A stretch of DNA of 64,000 nucleotides from Petrimonas mucosa (GCF_900095795.1 NZ_LT608328.1:3527001-3591000), one strand, 5' to 3'; counted from the stretch's first letter, positions 8,124 to 16,781 are shown. Numbers and translations are program-made. Notes: generated from the letters alone by a model not told the origin.

Positions 8124-10013
8124 ATGATAAAAGAAGGACAAATTGGGGTATCAACCGGAAATATTTTCCCCATCATCAAGAAATTTCTCTACAGCGATCA
8201 TGAAATTTTTCTACGCGAAGTGATCTCGAACGCGGTGGATGCAACGCAGAAACTGAAGACATTGTCGGATGTAGGCGAGTTCAAGGGAGAACAGGGCGAC
8301 CTCTCGGTACGGGTCTCGGTGGACAAGGAGGCCAGGACGTTAACCGTCTCCGACCGAGGCATCGGCATGACTGCCGAAGAGGTGGAGAACTATATCAACC
8401 AGATAGCCCTCTCCTCTGCAAACGATTTTCTCGACAAGTACAAGGAGAGTGCCAACGCCATCATCGGCCACTTCGGCCTCGGTTTCTACTCCACCTTCAT
8501 GGTGGCCAGCAAGGTGGAGATCATCACCAAATCCTACAAGGATGAGCCGGCCGTGAAGTGGTCGTGCAACGGCGACCCTGCCTATACGATGGAGGAGTGC
8601 GACAAGAGCGACCGCGGTACCGACATCATCCTCCATATCGACGAGGAGAACGGGGAGTTCCTGGAGAAGGGGAAGATCGAGTCGCTGCTGGAGAAGTACT
8701 GCAAGTTCCTGCCGGTGCCCATCGTCTTCGGGAAGAAGCAGGAGTGGAAGGATGGAAAGTATGTCGATACCGACGAGGATAAGGTGGTCAACGACGTGAA
8801 TCCGCTCTGGAAGCAGAAGCCTGCGGGACTGAAGGATGAGGATTACCAGGCGTTCTACCGCAAGCTCTATCCGATGAGCCTCGACGAACCGCTCTTCTGG
8901 ATCCACCTCAATGTGGATTATCCGTTCAACCTCACCGGGATCCTCTACTTCCCCAGGATCAAGAACAATATCGAACTGCAACGCAACAAGATACAGCTTT
9001 ACTGCAACCAGGTTTTCGTGACCGACTCGGTGGAGGGGATCGTGCCGGAGTTCCTGACGCTGCTGCACGGCGTGATCGATTCGCCCGACATTCCGCTCAA
9101 CGTGTCGCGCTCCTACCTGCAGAGCGACAGCAACGTGAAGAAGATCTCCAACCACATCACCAAGAAGGTGGCCGACAAGCTGGAGGAGATCTTCAAGAAG
9201 GAGCGCACCCAGTTTGAAGAGAAGTGGGATAGCCTGAAGATCTTCGTGGAGTATGGCATGCTCACCGAGGAGCGTTTTTACGACAGGGCGGCCAAGTTCT
9301 CGCTGCTCAAGAACATGGAGGATAAATATTTCACCCTGGAGGAGTACAAGAGAGTGATCGAAGGAAGCCAGACCGACAAGCACGGGACCCTGGTATACCT
9401 CTACGCCAACAACAAGGAGGAGCAGTACACCTTTATCGACGCCGCAAAAGGGAAAGGGTACGACGTGCTGATGATGGACGGACAGCTGGACGTGCACTGG
9501 ATGGGACTCCTTGAGCAGAAGCTGGAGAAGACCCGGTTCGTACGGGTGGACAGCGACACGGTGGAGCACCTGATCGAGAAGGAGGAGAAGAGCACGGTGG
9601 AGCTGACCGACAAGGAGAAGGAGAACCTGACCGAAGCGGTGAAGTCGTTGGTTCCCCCCATTGCCAAGACGGAGTTCAATGTCGACTTCAAGTCGCTGGG
9701 TGAAGCGGGCAGGCCGATCCAGATCACGCAGAACGAGTTCTCCAGGAGAATGAAGGAGATGTCGGCGATGCAGCCGGGGATGGCCTTCTATGGCGAGATG
9801 CCCGACATGTACCAGATGGTGGTCAACATGGATCACCCGATGATGCGGCAACTGAAACAGGAGATCGGCGAGAAGTCGAAGGAGGAGGCTGCAGCTTTCG
9901 CGGCAGGAGATTCAAAACTGAAACAGGTGGTAGACCTGGCGCTGCTGGCCAACGGCATGCTGAAGGGAGAGGCGCTTAACAACTTCATCAAAAGAAGCGT
10001 TGAGCTGCTGTAG
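8124..10013 (+). CDS. htpG: Molecular chaperone HtpG (Hsp90)
   Basis: 629 residues. The GHKL ATPase domain fills about residues 1-220: FLREVISNAVDA with the catalytic Glu and the nucleotide-binding Asn/Asp, DRGIGM, GHFGLGFYS, and GTDIILHI. The middle domain contains LFWIHLNVDYPFNL and the conserved Arg/Gln switch LNVSRSYLQSD. The C-terminal dimerisation domain ends at VELL. ATG 8124 (MIKEGQIGVSTGNI) is the start because Bacteroidales HtpG begins with this motif; the extra 28 codons upstream are not conserved-looking. It is an ATP-driven cytosolic chaperone and stands alone downstream of the sigma gene's divergent region. Confidence 0.97.
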   Translation: MIKEGQIGVSTGNIFPIIKKFLYSDHEIFLREVISNAVDATQKLKTLSDVGEFKGEQGDLSVRVSVDKEARTLTVSDRGIGMTAEEVENYINQIALSSANDFLDKYKESANAIIGHFGLGFYSTFMVASKVEIITKSYKDEPAVKWSCNGDPAYTMEECDKSDRGTDIILHIDEENGEFLEKGKIESLLEKYCKFLPVPIVFGKKQEWKDGKYVDTDEDKVVNDVNPLWKQKPAGLKDEDYQAFYRKLYPMSLDEPLFWIHLNVDYPFNLTGILYFPRIKNNIELQRNKIQLYCNQVFVTDSVEGIVPEFLTLLHGVIDSPDIPLNVSRSYLQSDSNVKKISNHITKKVADKLEEIFKKERTQFEEKWDSLKIFVEYGMLTEERFYDRAAKFSLLKNMEDKYFTLEEYKRVIEGSQTDKHGTLVYLYANNKEEQYTFIDAAKGKGYDVLMMDGQLDVHWMGLLEQKLEKTRFVRVDSDTVEHLIEKEEKSTVELTDKEKENLTEAVKSLVPPIAKTEFNVDFKSLGEAGRPIQITQNEFSRRMKEMSAMQPGMAFYGEMPDMYQMVVNMDHPMMRQLKQEIGEKSKEEAAAFAAGDSKLKQVVDLALLANGMLKGEALNNFIKRSVELL

Positions 10014-10032
10014 TGACTTCGGAAATTCCTTT

Positions 10033-10040
10033 TATCTTTG
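10033..10040 (+). promoter_or_regulatory. -7 box of coaA
   Basis: TATCTTTG, a full match to TAnnTTTG, 23 nt before ATG 10064. It lies just after the htpG stop, so coaA can be transcribed separately. Confidence 0.6.
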
Positions 10041-10063
10041 CAGGACGATAAAATGGAATTTCT

Positions 10064-11017
10064 ATGATTTTTAAGCCTTACGAAGTGACCTACTCGCCGT
10101 TCCGGAGCTTCACTCGACAGGAGTGGAGCATGCTCGAAGATCATCCACAATTTCCGATAGCAGGGATCGACCTGACACGGCTGCAGGCACTCAATGAGCC
10201 GCTCACCATGGAGGAGGTGGAGATGATCTACATCCCCCTGATCCGGCTGCTGCAGATCCATATCACCCATTACCGGAACCTGCACCACGAACGGGAGGAT
10301 TTCTTCAGGAACCCAAGCCAGACCATACCCTATATCATTGGCATAGCAGGAAGCGTGGCAGTGGGCAAGAGCACCACTGCCCGCGTACTGCAGAAACTCC
10401 TGTCGATGCTACCCGAAAAACCGAAGGTGGAGCTGATCACTACCGACGGCTTCCTCTATCCGAACGCCGAACTCGAAAGGCGGGGGATCCTGAACAAGAA
10501 GGGATTTCCGGAAAGTTATGACGCCAAAAGTCTCCTCGCCTTCCTGGCCGGCGTGAAGTCGGGCAAGGAGCTGCTGGAAGCGCCCGTCTACTCGCACCTC
10601 TACTACGACATCATACCCGGCAAGACACAACTGATTACGAAACCCGACATCCTGATCGTGGAGGGGGTCAACGTGCTGCAGGTGTCGCTGGACAGAAAAC
10701 CCCGCAGAAGGGTCTTTGTCTCCGATTTCTTTGATTTTTCAATTTTTGTGGATGCAGCGGAAAAGGATATCCGCCAATGGTACCTCGAAAGGTTCAAAAC
10801 ATTACAGAAAACCGCATTTACCGACCCCAACTCCTATTTCCATAAATATGCTTCATACAGCGACGAGGAGCTGCTGAGGTTTGCCAATGAGGTGTGGGAG
10901 GAGATCAACCTGCCCAACCTGGAGCGGAATATTCTGCCCACCCGGTTCCGGGCCGATCTGATTCTGGAAAAGAGCGAGCACCACTGTGTACGGGGGGTGC
11001 GGATCCGGAAGATCTGA
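10064..11017 (+). CDS. coaA: Type I pantothenate kinase
   Basis: 317 residues. It phosphorylates pantothenate, the first and controlling step of coenzyme A synthesis. A P-loop GIAGSVAVGKST lies at about residues 91-102, followed by ITTDGFLYPN and RGILNKKGFPESYD, both typical of CoaA and of its pantothenate site. The length matches the E. coli enzyme family (about 316). Its stop codon directly abuts the stop of the convergent HIT gene with no spacer. Confidence 0.95.
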   Translation: MIFKPYEVTYSPFRSFTRQEWSMLEDHPQFPIAGIDLTRLQALNEPLTMEEVEMIYIPLIRLLQIHITHYRNLHHEREDFFRNPSQTIPYIIGIAGSVAVGKSTTARVLQKLLSMLPEKPKVELITTDGFLYPNAELERRGILNKKGFPESYDAKSLLAFLAGVKSGKELLEAPVYSHLYYDIIPGKTQLITKPDILIVEGVNVLQVSLDRKPRRRVFVSDFFDFSIFVDAAEKDIRQWYLERFKTLQKTAFTDPNSYFHKYASYSDEELLRFANEVWEEINLPNLERNILPTRFRADLILEKSEHHCVRGVRIRKI

Positions 11018-11413
11018 TTACCGCAGCTGACTGGCGATCTTCCGGGCTATCTCTTCAAACTCCTCTTGGGTGAGCTTGACCCGAGGGTTGGAGAGGTTCA
11101 TGTCACCCTCCCGCTGAAGGGGTATCAGGTGAATATGCGCGTGGGGCACCTCCATGCCGATGACCATCACGCCCACACGGTTGCATGGAATGGCCGCCTG
11201 GATGGCACTCGCCACCTGCTTCGAAAAGAGGATCATACCCGACAGCAGCTCGTCGTCGAGGTCGAAGATGTAGTCGGTCTCCTGCTTCGGGACCACCAAC
11301 GTATGCCCCTTCGCCATGGGGTTGATGTCGAGAAAGGCAAAGAACCTGTCGTTTTCGGCTATCTTGTACGACGGGATCTCGCCGGCGATGATGCGGCTGA
11401 AAATGGTTGCCAT
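11018..11413 (-). CDS. HIT-family (histidine triad) nucleotide hydrolase
   Basis: 131 residues covering a single HIT domain: ATIFSRIIAGEIPSYK at the N-terminus, FLDINPMAKGHTLVVPK, and the triad HAHIHLIPL near residue 95. HIT proteins of the HINT branch hydrolyse purine nucleoside phosphoramidates. It lies 4 nt after greA, so it is the second gene of the greA transcript. Its substrate in the cell is not known. Confidence 0.92.
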   Translation of the reverse strand: MATIFSRIIAGEIPSYKIAENDRFFAFLDINPMAKGHTLVVPKQETDYIFDLDDELLSGMILFSKQVASAIQAAIPCNRVGVMVIGMEVPHAHIHLIPLQREGDMNLSNPRVKLTQEEFEEIARKIASQLR

Positions 11414-11417
11414 AGGA

Positions 11418-11888
11418 TCAGATTGAGATGTCCAACACTTCGAAACTCAATGTGCCCGACGGCACCTGGATATCTACCTTGTCTCCCACCTTCTTCCCCA
11501 GCAAACCTTGTGCAATGGGCGTGTTGACGGAGATTTTGCCGCTCTTCAGATCGGCCTCGCTCTCCGACACCAGGGTGTAGGTCATGTCCTTCTTCGTCTT
11601 CAGGTTCTTGATGGTCACCTTGTTCATGATCTGGATCTCATCGGTGCTGATGGAGCTCTCGTCGATGATCCGGGCCGACGCGATCAGACTTTTTAGCTGC
11701 GCGATCTTTCCTTCAAGTATACCCTGAGCCTCTTTCGCTGCATCGTACTCAGCGTTTTCCGATAAATCGCCCTTGTCGCGGGCTTCAGCAATCTGACGCG
11801 AAATCTCCGGCCTCTGCACAGATTCCAGATGTACGAGCTCTTCTTTCAGTTTTCGAAGACCTTCTTCGGTCATATAGGTAATTGTCAT
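11418..11888 (-). CDS. greA: Transcription elongation factor GreA
   Basis: 156 residues. The N-terminal coiled coil reaches into the polymerase secondary channel; its acidic tip is visible as DKGDLSENAEYDAAKEAQ. The C-terminal FKBP-like domain contains the GKKVGD and VDIQVPSG segments. It stimulates RNA cleavage in backtracked complexes. The length matches the family. The gene has its own strong promoter (12003-12033) and a leader of about 107 nt with a long hairpin (11940-11984). Confidence 0.95.
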   Translation of the reverse strand: MTITYMTEEGLRKLKEELVHLESVQRPEISRQIAEARDKGDLSENAEYDAAKEAQGILEGKIAQLKSLIASARIIDESSISTDEIQIMNKVTIKNLKTKKDMTYTLVSESEADLKSGKISVNTPIAQGLLGKKVGDKVDIQVPSGTLSFEVLDISI

Positions 11889-11939
11889 AGTAAAAATCTC
11901 CTTTTATTCTTTTAATGTTTGACACAGATATAGATTAAA

Positions 11940-11984
11940 GAAAAAGAATTCCGGCCGCTTCACAGACCGGAATCCCCCTTTTTC
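11940..11984 (-). promoter_or_regulatory. Hairpin in the greA leader (possible attenuator)
   Basis: ATTCCGG (11948-11954) pairs with CCGGAAT (11967-11973). The stem is extended by GAAAAA (11940-11945) with TTTTTC (11979-11984). On the minus strand the hairpin is followed by a U-rich run. It lies downstream of the greA promoter and upstream of the greA start codon. It may be a leader attenuator, or simply the terminator of the upstream DUF4369 gene. Confidence 0.55.
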
Positions 11985-12002
11985 AATCTTTTACACTCTC
12001 TG

Positions 12003-12033
12003 CAAAGATATTCTATTCTCTGCAATTAACAAA
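12003..12033 (-). promoter_or_regulatory. Promoter of greA
   Basis: On the minus strand TTTG (12033-12030), exactly 19 nt, then TATCTTTG (12010-12003): a full consensus Bacteroidetes promoter. The predicted start is near 11996. It lies between the stop of the DUF4369 gene and the leader hairpin. Confidence 0.75.
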
Positions 12034-12049
12034 ATATTTCCGCCAAATT

Positions 12050-13207
12050 TTATAACAGTTTCGCCACTTCACTTGCCAGGGTGGCATAGTTCTCCACACG
12101 TGCCACCACATCGCCCTCGCGGTTGAATACGAAAGCGGTAGGTATCTCGCGCACGTTGTAGAGCGAAAGCAGGCTGGAGTAGACGCTTTGCGGGTCGCGT
12201 ACCGTGATCCAGGGCAGGTTGCTTGCCGCGTTTTTCCAGAAATGCTCGTCCGAATCGAACGATATCTGGTAGATCTCCAGACCCTGTGACCTGTATTTCG
12301 TGTAGAGCTTGTTCAGTTCGATGTTGTGTGCCGGCGAGAAATCGGACCGGTAGACGGTGAAGTCGACCACAACCACCTTCCCCTTCTGTGAGGCGAGTGA
12401 CCTCTTCTCACCGTTGATAGTGGAGAGAACGATATCTGGCAATGCAGATCCGGTAACCACCGAAGCATTCTCCAGCAGGGCGGCCTGCTTCTCCTGCAGC
12501 TTCCGCGTCTTCAGGGCATTCATGGTGAAGTCGTAGAGATGTTTTGTACGCTGGGTGCCCGGATAGTAGCGGTCCCACGAGGTTGCCACCGCACCAAACA
12601 TGGCGTAATCCTGCTTGCTGTAGGGATCAAAGATAAGGTAATTCCTCACCTTCTGAAAGACCGCATAGTAGGCCGCCGCACTTGAGGGGTTACCCAAAAT
12701 GAGCCTGGAGATCTCCGACTTGTAGCTCTTGAGGATGGTATCGACCTCCTCCAGATAGGTGAGGTCGTCGATCTTCTTGGCCTCGTGCCGCCTCTCCGCA
12801 TCATCGAGCTTTTCGTTCACGAGACGGGTCTGTTCGTCGATCCGTCTGATCTGGTCGTTCACCGGCGAGTTCTCCACAGTGAAAGTAGCCGCCAGGTCGT
12901 TGGCATCGCCCTTTACCTGCAGGGTCTCCAACGAATCGACGGCAAAGAGGGCCACCTGGCTGCCTATCCGCAACTGGTAGAATTCGGGATTTTCGGGAGC
13001 CGCCTGCTTGAAGGTGAATGTGCCCTTCCCTTTAAGCGTTACCGAATCGAGCAGTTCAACGCCGCCCAGGCCGCGGTGCTCGAGATAGAGGGTCTGCTCT
13101 TCGGCCGAAGAGAACTCCCCTTTTACAATAAACCGCGACTCCCGCTGGCAGGAGTAGTGAAAGGCAACTGTCAACAACAGCGCGGGCAACAAGATATACT
13201 TTTTCAT
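12050..13207 (-). CDS. DUF4369/thioredoxin-fold envelope protein lacking the CXXC site
   Basis: 385 residues. The start is set at ATG 13207 (MKKYILLPALL), giving a signal peptide with a weak lipobox (HYSC). Residues about 28-125 resemble DUF4369 (FIVKGEFSSAEEQTLYLEHRGLGG). The C-terminal 140 residues are a TlpA/AhpC-like thioredoxin fold: GKVVVVDFTVYRSDFSPAHNIELNKL, then the cis-proline loop REIPTAFVF. At the position of the usual WCxxC it reads TVYRSDFSPAH, so both redox cysteines are absent. Family members usually act as periplasmic thiol-disulfide oxidoreductases. This one cannot use that chemistry and may be a binding or structural relative. Confidence 0.8.
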   Translation of the reverse strand: MKKYILLPALLLTVAFHYSCQRESRFIVKGEFSSAEEQTLYLEHRGLGGVELLDSVTLKGKGTFTFKQAAPENPEFYQLRIGSQVALFAVDSLETLQVKGDANDLAATFTVENSPVNDQIRRIDEQTRLVNEKLDDAERRHEAKKIDDLTYLEEVDTILKSYKSEISRLILGNPSSAAAYYAVFQKVRNYLIFDPYSKQDYAMFGAVATSWDRYYPGTQRTKHLYDFTMNALKTRKLQEKQAALLENASVVTGSALPDIVLSTINGEKRSLASQKGKVVVVDFTVYRSDFSPAHNIELNKLYTKYRSQGLEIYQISFDSDEHFWKNAASNLPWITVRDPQSVYSSLLSLYNVREIPTAFVFNREGDVVARVENYATLASEVAKLL

Positions 13208-13237
13208 ATCAACCGGTGCATAAGAATTTTCAGGTCG

Positions 13238-13245
13238 CAAACTTA
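13238..13245 (-). promoter_or_regulatory. -7 box of the DUF4369 gene
   Basis: TAAGTTTG on the minus strand, about 31 nt before ATG 13207. It fits TAnnTTTG, and no -33 box at normal spacing is visible. Confidence 0.45.
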
Positions 13246-13365
13246 ACAATTTTTCCGCAATTATCGAAGATTGTTCCCCTTATTCTATGCTTGCGAGCTC
13301 ATGAAAAGATTGGAGGGTTAAACGAAATCGAACGACTTTTTACATGAATGAAGAAAAAAAAACGC

Positions 13366-13373
13366 TACTTTTG
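13366..13373 (+). promoter_or_regulatory. -7 box of hpt
   Basis: TACTTTTG, a full match to TAnnTTTG, 22 nt before the hpt start codon. A -33 box is not clear. Confidence 0.55.
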
Positions 13374-13394
13374 TGCTTTTAAATTCCTCATCAC

Positions 13395-13934
13395 ATGAAT
13401 GAAATTGTAACCATCAAGGATAAGCAGTTTGAAAAGTTCATCGAATTCGGGCAGATTCAAGCCGCTATCCGCCGGATTGCCGGAGAGATCGACCGCGATC
13501 TTCGCGACAAGGATCCGATTTTTATTGCCGTGCTGAACGGCGCCTTTATGTTTGCAGGGGAACTGATGAAAGAGGTCACTGTTCCCTGCGAGATTACATT
13601 TGTCCGCCTGGCTTCCTACCAGGGGACAACCACAACCAACAAGGTCCAGGAGGTGCTGGGCCTGAACGAGAGTATCGAAAACCGTACGGTAGTTGTGGTG
13701 GAGGACATCGTGGACTCCGGAAACACGATGGTGGCCCTCAAGAAGGAGCTCAACAAATTCAACCCCAAAGAGATAAAAATAGCTACGCTGCTGCTGAAAC
13801 CGGATGCATTGAAACAGGAGCTGGAGCTGGACTATGTGGCACTGGAGATTCCCAACGATTTCATCGTGGGCTACGGATTGGACTACGACGGTTACGGCCG
13901 GAATCTGAAGGATATCTACAAGATCAAGCCCTGA
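13395..13934 (+). CDS. hpt: Hypoxanthine phosphoribosyltransferase
   Basis: 179 residues, the normal length. It converts hypoxanthine (and usually guanine) with PRPP to the nucleotide in purine salvage. The PRPP-binding motif VVVVEDIVDSGNTM is at about residues 95-108. The N-terminal IFIAVLNGAFMFAGEL segment and the C-terminal hood DFIVGYGLDYDGYGRNL are also typical. It is a single-gene unit divergent from the DUF4369 gene. Confidence 0.95.
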   Translation: MNEIVTIKDKQFEKFIEFGQIQAAIRRIAGEIDRDLRDKDPIFIAVLNGAFMFAGELMKEVTVPCEITFVRLASYQGTTTTNKVQEVLGLNESIENRTVVVVEDIVDSGNTMVALKKELNKFNPKEIKIATLLLKPDALKQELELDYVALEIPNDFIVGYGLDYDGYGRNLKDIYKIKP

Positions 13935-14311
13935 GGAAACCGAAATTCCTGCCTGTAGGATGTCGCCCCTACAAACCGGAAACAGCTTGCTGTTTGCGGA
14001 GTGGTTGCTGCGCGCATGTTAAAATTAGACAAAATTAACCGCCTGCCTCTCAATTTCAGCCTATTTAATCAAGTGTAGGATAAAACGGAGGATATTTTGA
14101 CAATATTTCATTAAAACAATGGCTCCTCTCTGGAGTCAAAGTCGTACATTTGGAGATGGTAGCAGAGGCGATGTAAGGAAATTGACTATTTTTTGAGAAA
14201 ATTATCGGGCAAACATAACAGTGTAAAAAAAAATGCCTATTTTTGCATCCAGTGTCATGGTTTGCTCAGTCAGTAAAAACACATATATAAAAAAGTAAAA
14301 GTAGAATCAAA
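13935..14311. other. Intergenic region hpt-tonB
   Basis: 377 bp. Directly after hpt there is a short perfect hairpin (AAACAGC 13980-13986 with GCTGTTT 13989-13995) without a clear T-run. A second -7-like box TACATTTG is at 14145-14152, and the tonB -7 box is at 14238-14245. A 25-codon frame at 14119-14196 starts with ATG but shows no recognisable features. No RNA gene was recognised. Confidence 0.4.
14238..14245 (+). promoter_or_regulatory. -7 box of tonB
   Basis: TATTTTTG matches TAnnTTTG and lies 66 nt before the tonB start. Confidence 0.55.
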
Positions 14312-15007
14312 ATGAATGATGAAGTAAAAAAATCACCCAAAGCGAATATTGACGCACTCAAGCTGACTTCCATCCTGATGGGTATGGTGGTAGGCATCTC
14401 GGTGCTATTTTTCGCCTTTGAATGGTCTTCCAAAACCAAGAAACTGGACGAGAGCATTATCGTTCAGGATGTTCTGGCCGAGGAAGAGATTGAAATCACT
14501 CGTCGCGATCCGGCTCCACCACCACCGCCACCACCACCGGCACCGGAAACTCCGGAAATCATCCAGGTAGTGGAAGAGAAAGTGGAAACAAGAATCGAGA
14601 TCAACACCGAGGATGATGCGAGCAAGAGACAGATGGAGACCTTTGTTCCACCCCCACCCCCAAAACCTAAAGTTGAAGAGGTTACCGAAGAGATCTTCGT
14701 CGTGGTGGAGGAACAACCCGAGTTCCCCGGTGGAAATGCAGCCATGATGAAGTTCCTGAGCGACAACATCAAGTATCCGGTCATTGCACAGGAAAACGGT
14801 ATCCAGGGACGCGTCATCACCAACTTCGTGGTTGAGAGAGACGGAAGCATCACCGACGTTCAAGTGGTCCGCGGAGTTGACCCGTCGCTCGACAAGGAGG
14901 CTGTCCGCGTGATCCAGTCGATGCCGAAATGGAAACCCGGCAAGCAACGTGGTTCTGCCGTACGTGTACGATTCACACTGCCCGTTGTGTTCCGCCTACA
15001 GCAATAA
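14312..15007 (+). CDS. tonB: TonB-family energy transducer
   Basis: 231 residues. A short cytoplasmic N-terminus is followed by one transmembrane helix (about residues 17-38, ILMGMVVGISVLFFAFEW). Then come proline-rich periplasmic linkers (APPPPPPPPAPETPE and PPPPPKPK). The C-terminal TonB domain covers about residues 145-231 (FPGGNAAMMKFLSDNIKYP, GRVITNFVVERDGSITDV, MPKWKPGKQRG). It couples the ExbBD proton channel to outer-membrane receptors such as the SusC protein at the window start. It is followed by a strong terminator. The exbBD genes are nearby (17919-20342) but on a separate transcript. Confidence 0.95.
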   Translation: MNDEVKKSPKANIDALKLTSILMGMVVGISVLFFAFEWSSKTKKLDESIIVQDVLAEEEIEITRRDPAPPPPPPPPAPETPEIIQVVEEKVETRIEINTEDDASKRQMETFVPPPPPKPKVEEVTEEIFVVVEEQPEFPGGNAAMMKFLSDNIKYPVIAQENGIQGRVITNFVVERDGSITDVQVVRGVDPSLDKEAVRVIQSMPKWKPGKQRGSAVRVRFTLPVVFRLQQ

Positions 15008-15035
15008 TAGGCCACACTCCTTTTTTCAGATAACG

Positions 15036-15066
15036 AAAGCTGCCTTTTGAACAAAGGCAGCTTTTT
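15036..15066 (+). terminator. Terminator of tonB
   Basis: A perfect 12-bp stem, AAAGCTGCCTTT (15036-15047) and AAAGGCAGCTTT (15053-15064), with loop TGAAC and a following T-run. The stem lies 28 nt after the tonB stop. Confidence 0.9.
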
Positions 15067-15098
15067 GTCTAAAGTAGAAATTCAACAACAAGATTACA

Positions 15099-16076
15099 AT
15101 GTTACACAGTGCCGAAACATTGAGCAAGAGGATCGACGAAGCGATCCGGCAGATCCCGTTCGACTTGAAACCCGCCACCCTTTTCGATCCCATCCGCTAT
15201 GCCCTGTCGGTGGGAGGAAAGAGGATACGCCCCTTGCTGGTACTGATGGCCACCGACCTCTTTGGCAAGGAGCTGGAATCCTCACTCGGACCGGCTATCG
15301 GGATCGAGATCTTCCATAACTTCACCCTGCTGCACGACGACCTGATGGACAATTCCGACATACGCAGGGGCAAACCCACCGTCCACAGGAAATATGGAAC
15401 CAACAGCGCCATCCTCTCGGGTGATGCCATGCTGATTGAATCGTACCGCTACATGGCCACCGCACCTCCGGCTATCCTGCCCGAACTGCTGGCACTTTTC
15501 ACAAAAACGGCAATGGAGGTGTGCCAGGGACAACAGCTCGACATGGACTTCGAAAAACGGTCTGACGTCACCGAATCGGAGTACCTGGAGATGATCAGAT
15601 TGAAGACTGCCGTCCTGCTGGGCTGCGCGCTGAAGATGGGCGCCATGATAGGCGGAGCCACATCGCAGGATGCTGAACTGCTCTACGATTTCGGCATCAA
15701 TATCGGGCTGGCCTTCCAGCTGAAAGATGATCTGCTGGACGTTTATGGTGATCCACGGACTTTCGGCAAGAATATTGGCGGGGATATTGTCTGCAACAAA
15801 AAGACCTACCTGCTGATAAAAGCGTTGAAAACCTCCCGAGGCAGCCAGCATGAGGAGTTGCAGAGATGGATTGCCGCCACCCAATTCGACAGGGAGGAAA
15901 AGATAGCATCCGTTAAAAATATTTACAATGATTTAAATCTTCGGGACATTTCGGAGAATCTCATCGAAAAATATTATCTTGCGGCATTGGATGCCCTCTC
16001 ATCGATTCTCATATCTGACGAGAGAAAAAAAGAACTGGTTTCCCTGGCAGAAAACCTGATGTACAGAGTAAAATAA
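15099..16076 (+). CDS. Polyprenyl (trans-isoprenyl) diphosphate synthase
   Basis: 325 residues. It condenses isopentenyl diphosphate onto allylic diphosphates to make quinone or other long prenyl chains. The first Asp-rich motif LLHDDLMDNSDIRRG is at about residues 80-94 and the second, FQLKDDLLDVYGD, at about 208-220. GGKRIRPLL near the N-terminus binds the substrate diphosphate. Chain length cannot be read with confidence. It is the first gene of an operon with the unknown gene 16086 (9-nt gap) and tatD. Confidence 0.92.
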   Translation: MLHSAETLSKRIDEAIRQIPFDLKPATLFDPIRYALSVGGKRIRPLLVLMATDLFGKELESSLGPAIGIEIFHNFTLLHDDLMDNSDIRRGKPTVHRKYGTNSAILSGDAMLIESYRYMATAPPAILPELLALFTKTAMEVCQGQQLDMDFEKRSDVTESEYLEMIRLKTAVLLGCALKMGAMIGGATSQDAELLYDFGINIGLAFQLKDDLLDVYGDPRTFGKNIGGDIVCNKKTYLLIKALKTSRGSQHEELQRWIAATQFDREEKIASVKNIYNDLNLRDISENLIEKYYLAALDALSSILISDERKKELVSLAENLMYRVK

Positions 16077-16085
16077 GATCCAGTA

Positions 16086-16781
16086 ATGCCCTATCGCAGA
16101 TTACCCAATACAGACTTGTCACGGATAAAAGCGTTGAAGACAGCCATTGAGAAGGCTGGCAGTACCGATTTTCAGCACGTCGCCATATCCATGAGAACGT
16201 TGTCGCGGGCAAGAAGCGCAGTGAGTAAATTCGAGCGGCTCTGCCTCAAATACCAGCAAACGCTCGACACCCAGGTCAAGGCGAACATCGCCTTTCAGAA
16301 CAGGGTGAAAAATGCCAGGATGTATATCTCCCACTTTATCCAGGTTCTCTATATGTGTGTGATGCGAGCCGAGATCAAACCGGAACTGCTTGAACTTTAC
16401 GGGTTGCAGAAGAGGTCGCTGATCCTCCCCGATCTGAGTTCAAACGAGCAGCTGCTGCAATGGGGCCAGCAGATCATTGCGGGTGAGAACCGGAGGATCG
16501 CGCAGGGAGGCGTGCCGATCTACAATCCGGGCATCGCCAAGGTGAAGGTGATGTATACCCTGTTCAAGGAGGGCTACCAGACACAACAGCTTCACCAGAA
16601 AGCTACAGCGAGAACGTTGAACGAAGTGGCGGTGTACCGGAACGAGGTGGATGCCATTATCCTGGATATCTGGGAAGAGGTGGAGCAGTTCCATGCCGGA
16701 TTGCCGCCCAACGAACGGTTGCAGAAGAACAGGGAGTACGGATTAATCTACTATTATCGTAAAGGAGAGACCATTGTATGA
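16086..16781 (+). CDS. Conserved-looking protein of unknown function
   Basis: 231 residues, soluble, largely helical, no signal peptide or membrane span. Residues 1-120 are rich in Lys/Arg and Gln and could form an extended helix bundle (RTLSRARSAVSKFERLCLKYQQTL, KARMYISHFIQVLYMCVMRAEIK cut short here as a description). A second helical part (about residues 130-220) ends in EYGLIYYYRKGE. I do not recognise a family. The last 4 bases (ATGA) overlap the tatD start, so the two are translationally coupled. Its place between a prenyl synthase and TatD gives no clear role. Confidence 0.75.
   Translation: MPYRRLPNTDLSRIKALKTAIEKAGSTDFQHVAISMRTLSRARSAVSKFERLCLKYQQTLDTQVKANIAFQNRVKNARMYISHFIQVLYMCVMRAEIKPELLELYGLQKRSLILPDLSSNEQLLQWGQQIIAGENRRIAQGGVPIYNPGIAKVKVMYTLFKEGYQTQQLHQKATARTLNEVAVYRNEVDAIILDIWEEVEQFHAGLPPNERLQKNREYGLIYYYRKGETIV

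Noticed and set aside
13980-13995. Hairpin after hpt as a terminator
   Set aside because: The stem is only 7 bp and has no T-run after it, so termination cannot be claimed.
14119-14196. 25-codon frame between hpt and tonB
   Set aside because: No conserved-looking features, and a -7-like box lies inside it; most likely chance.
14509-14535. CCA/CCG-rich run in tonB as a regulatory repeat
   Set aside because: It encodes the normal proline-rich periplasmic linker of TonB.
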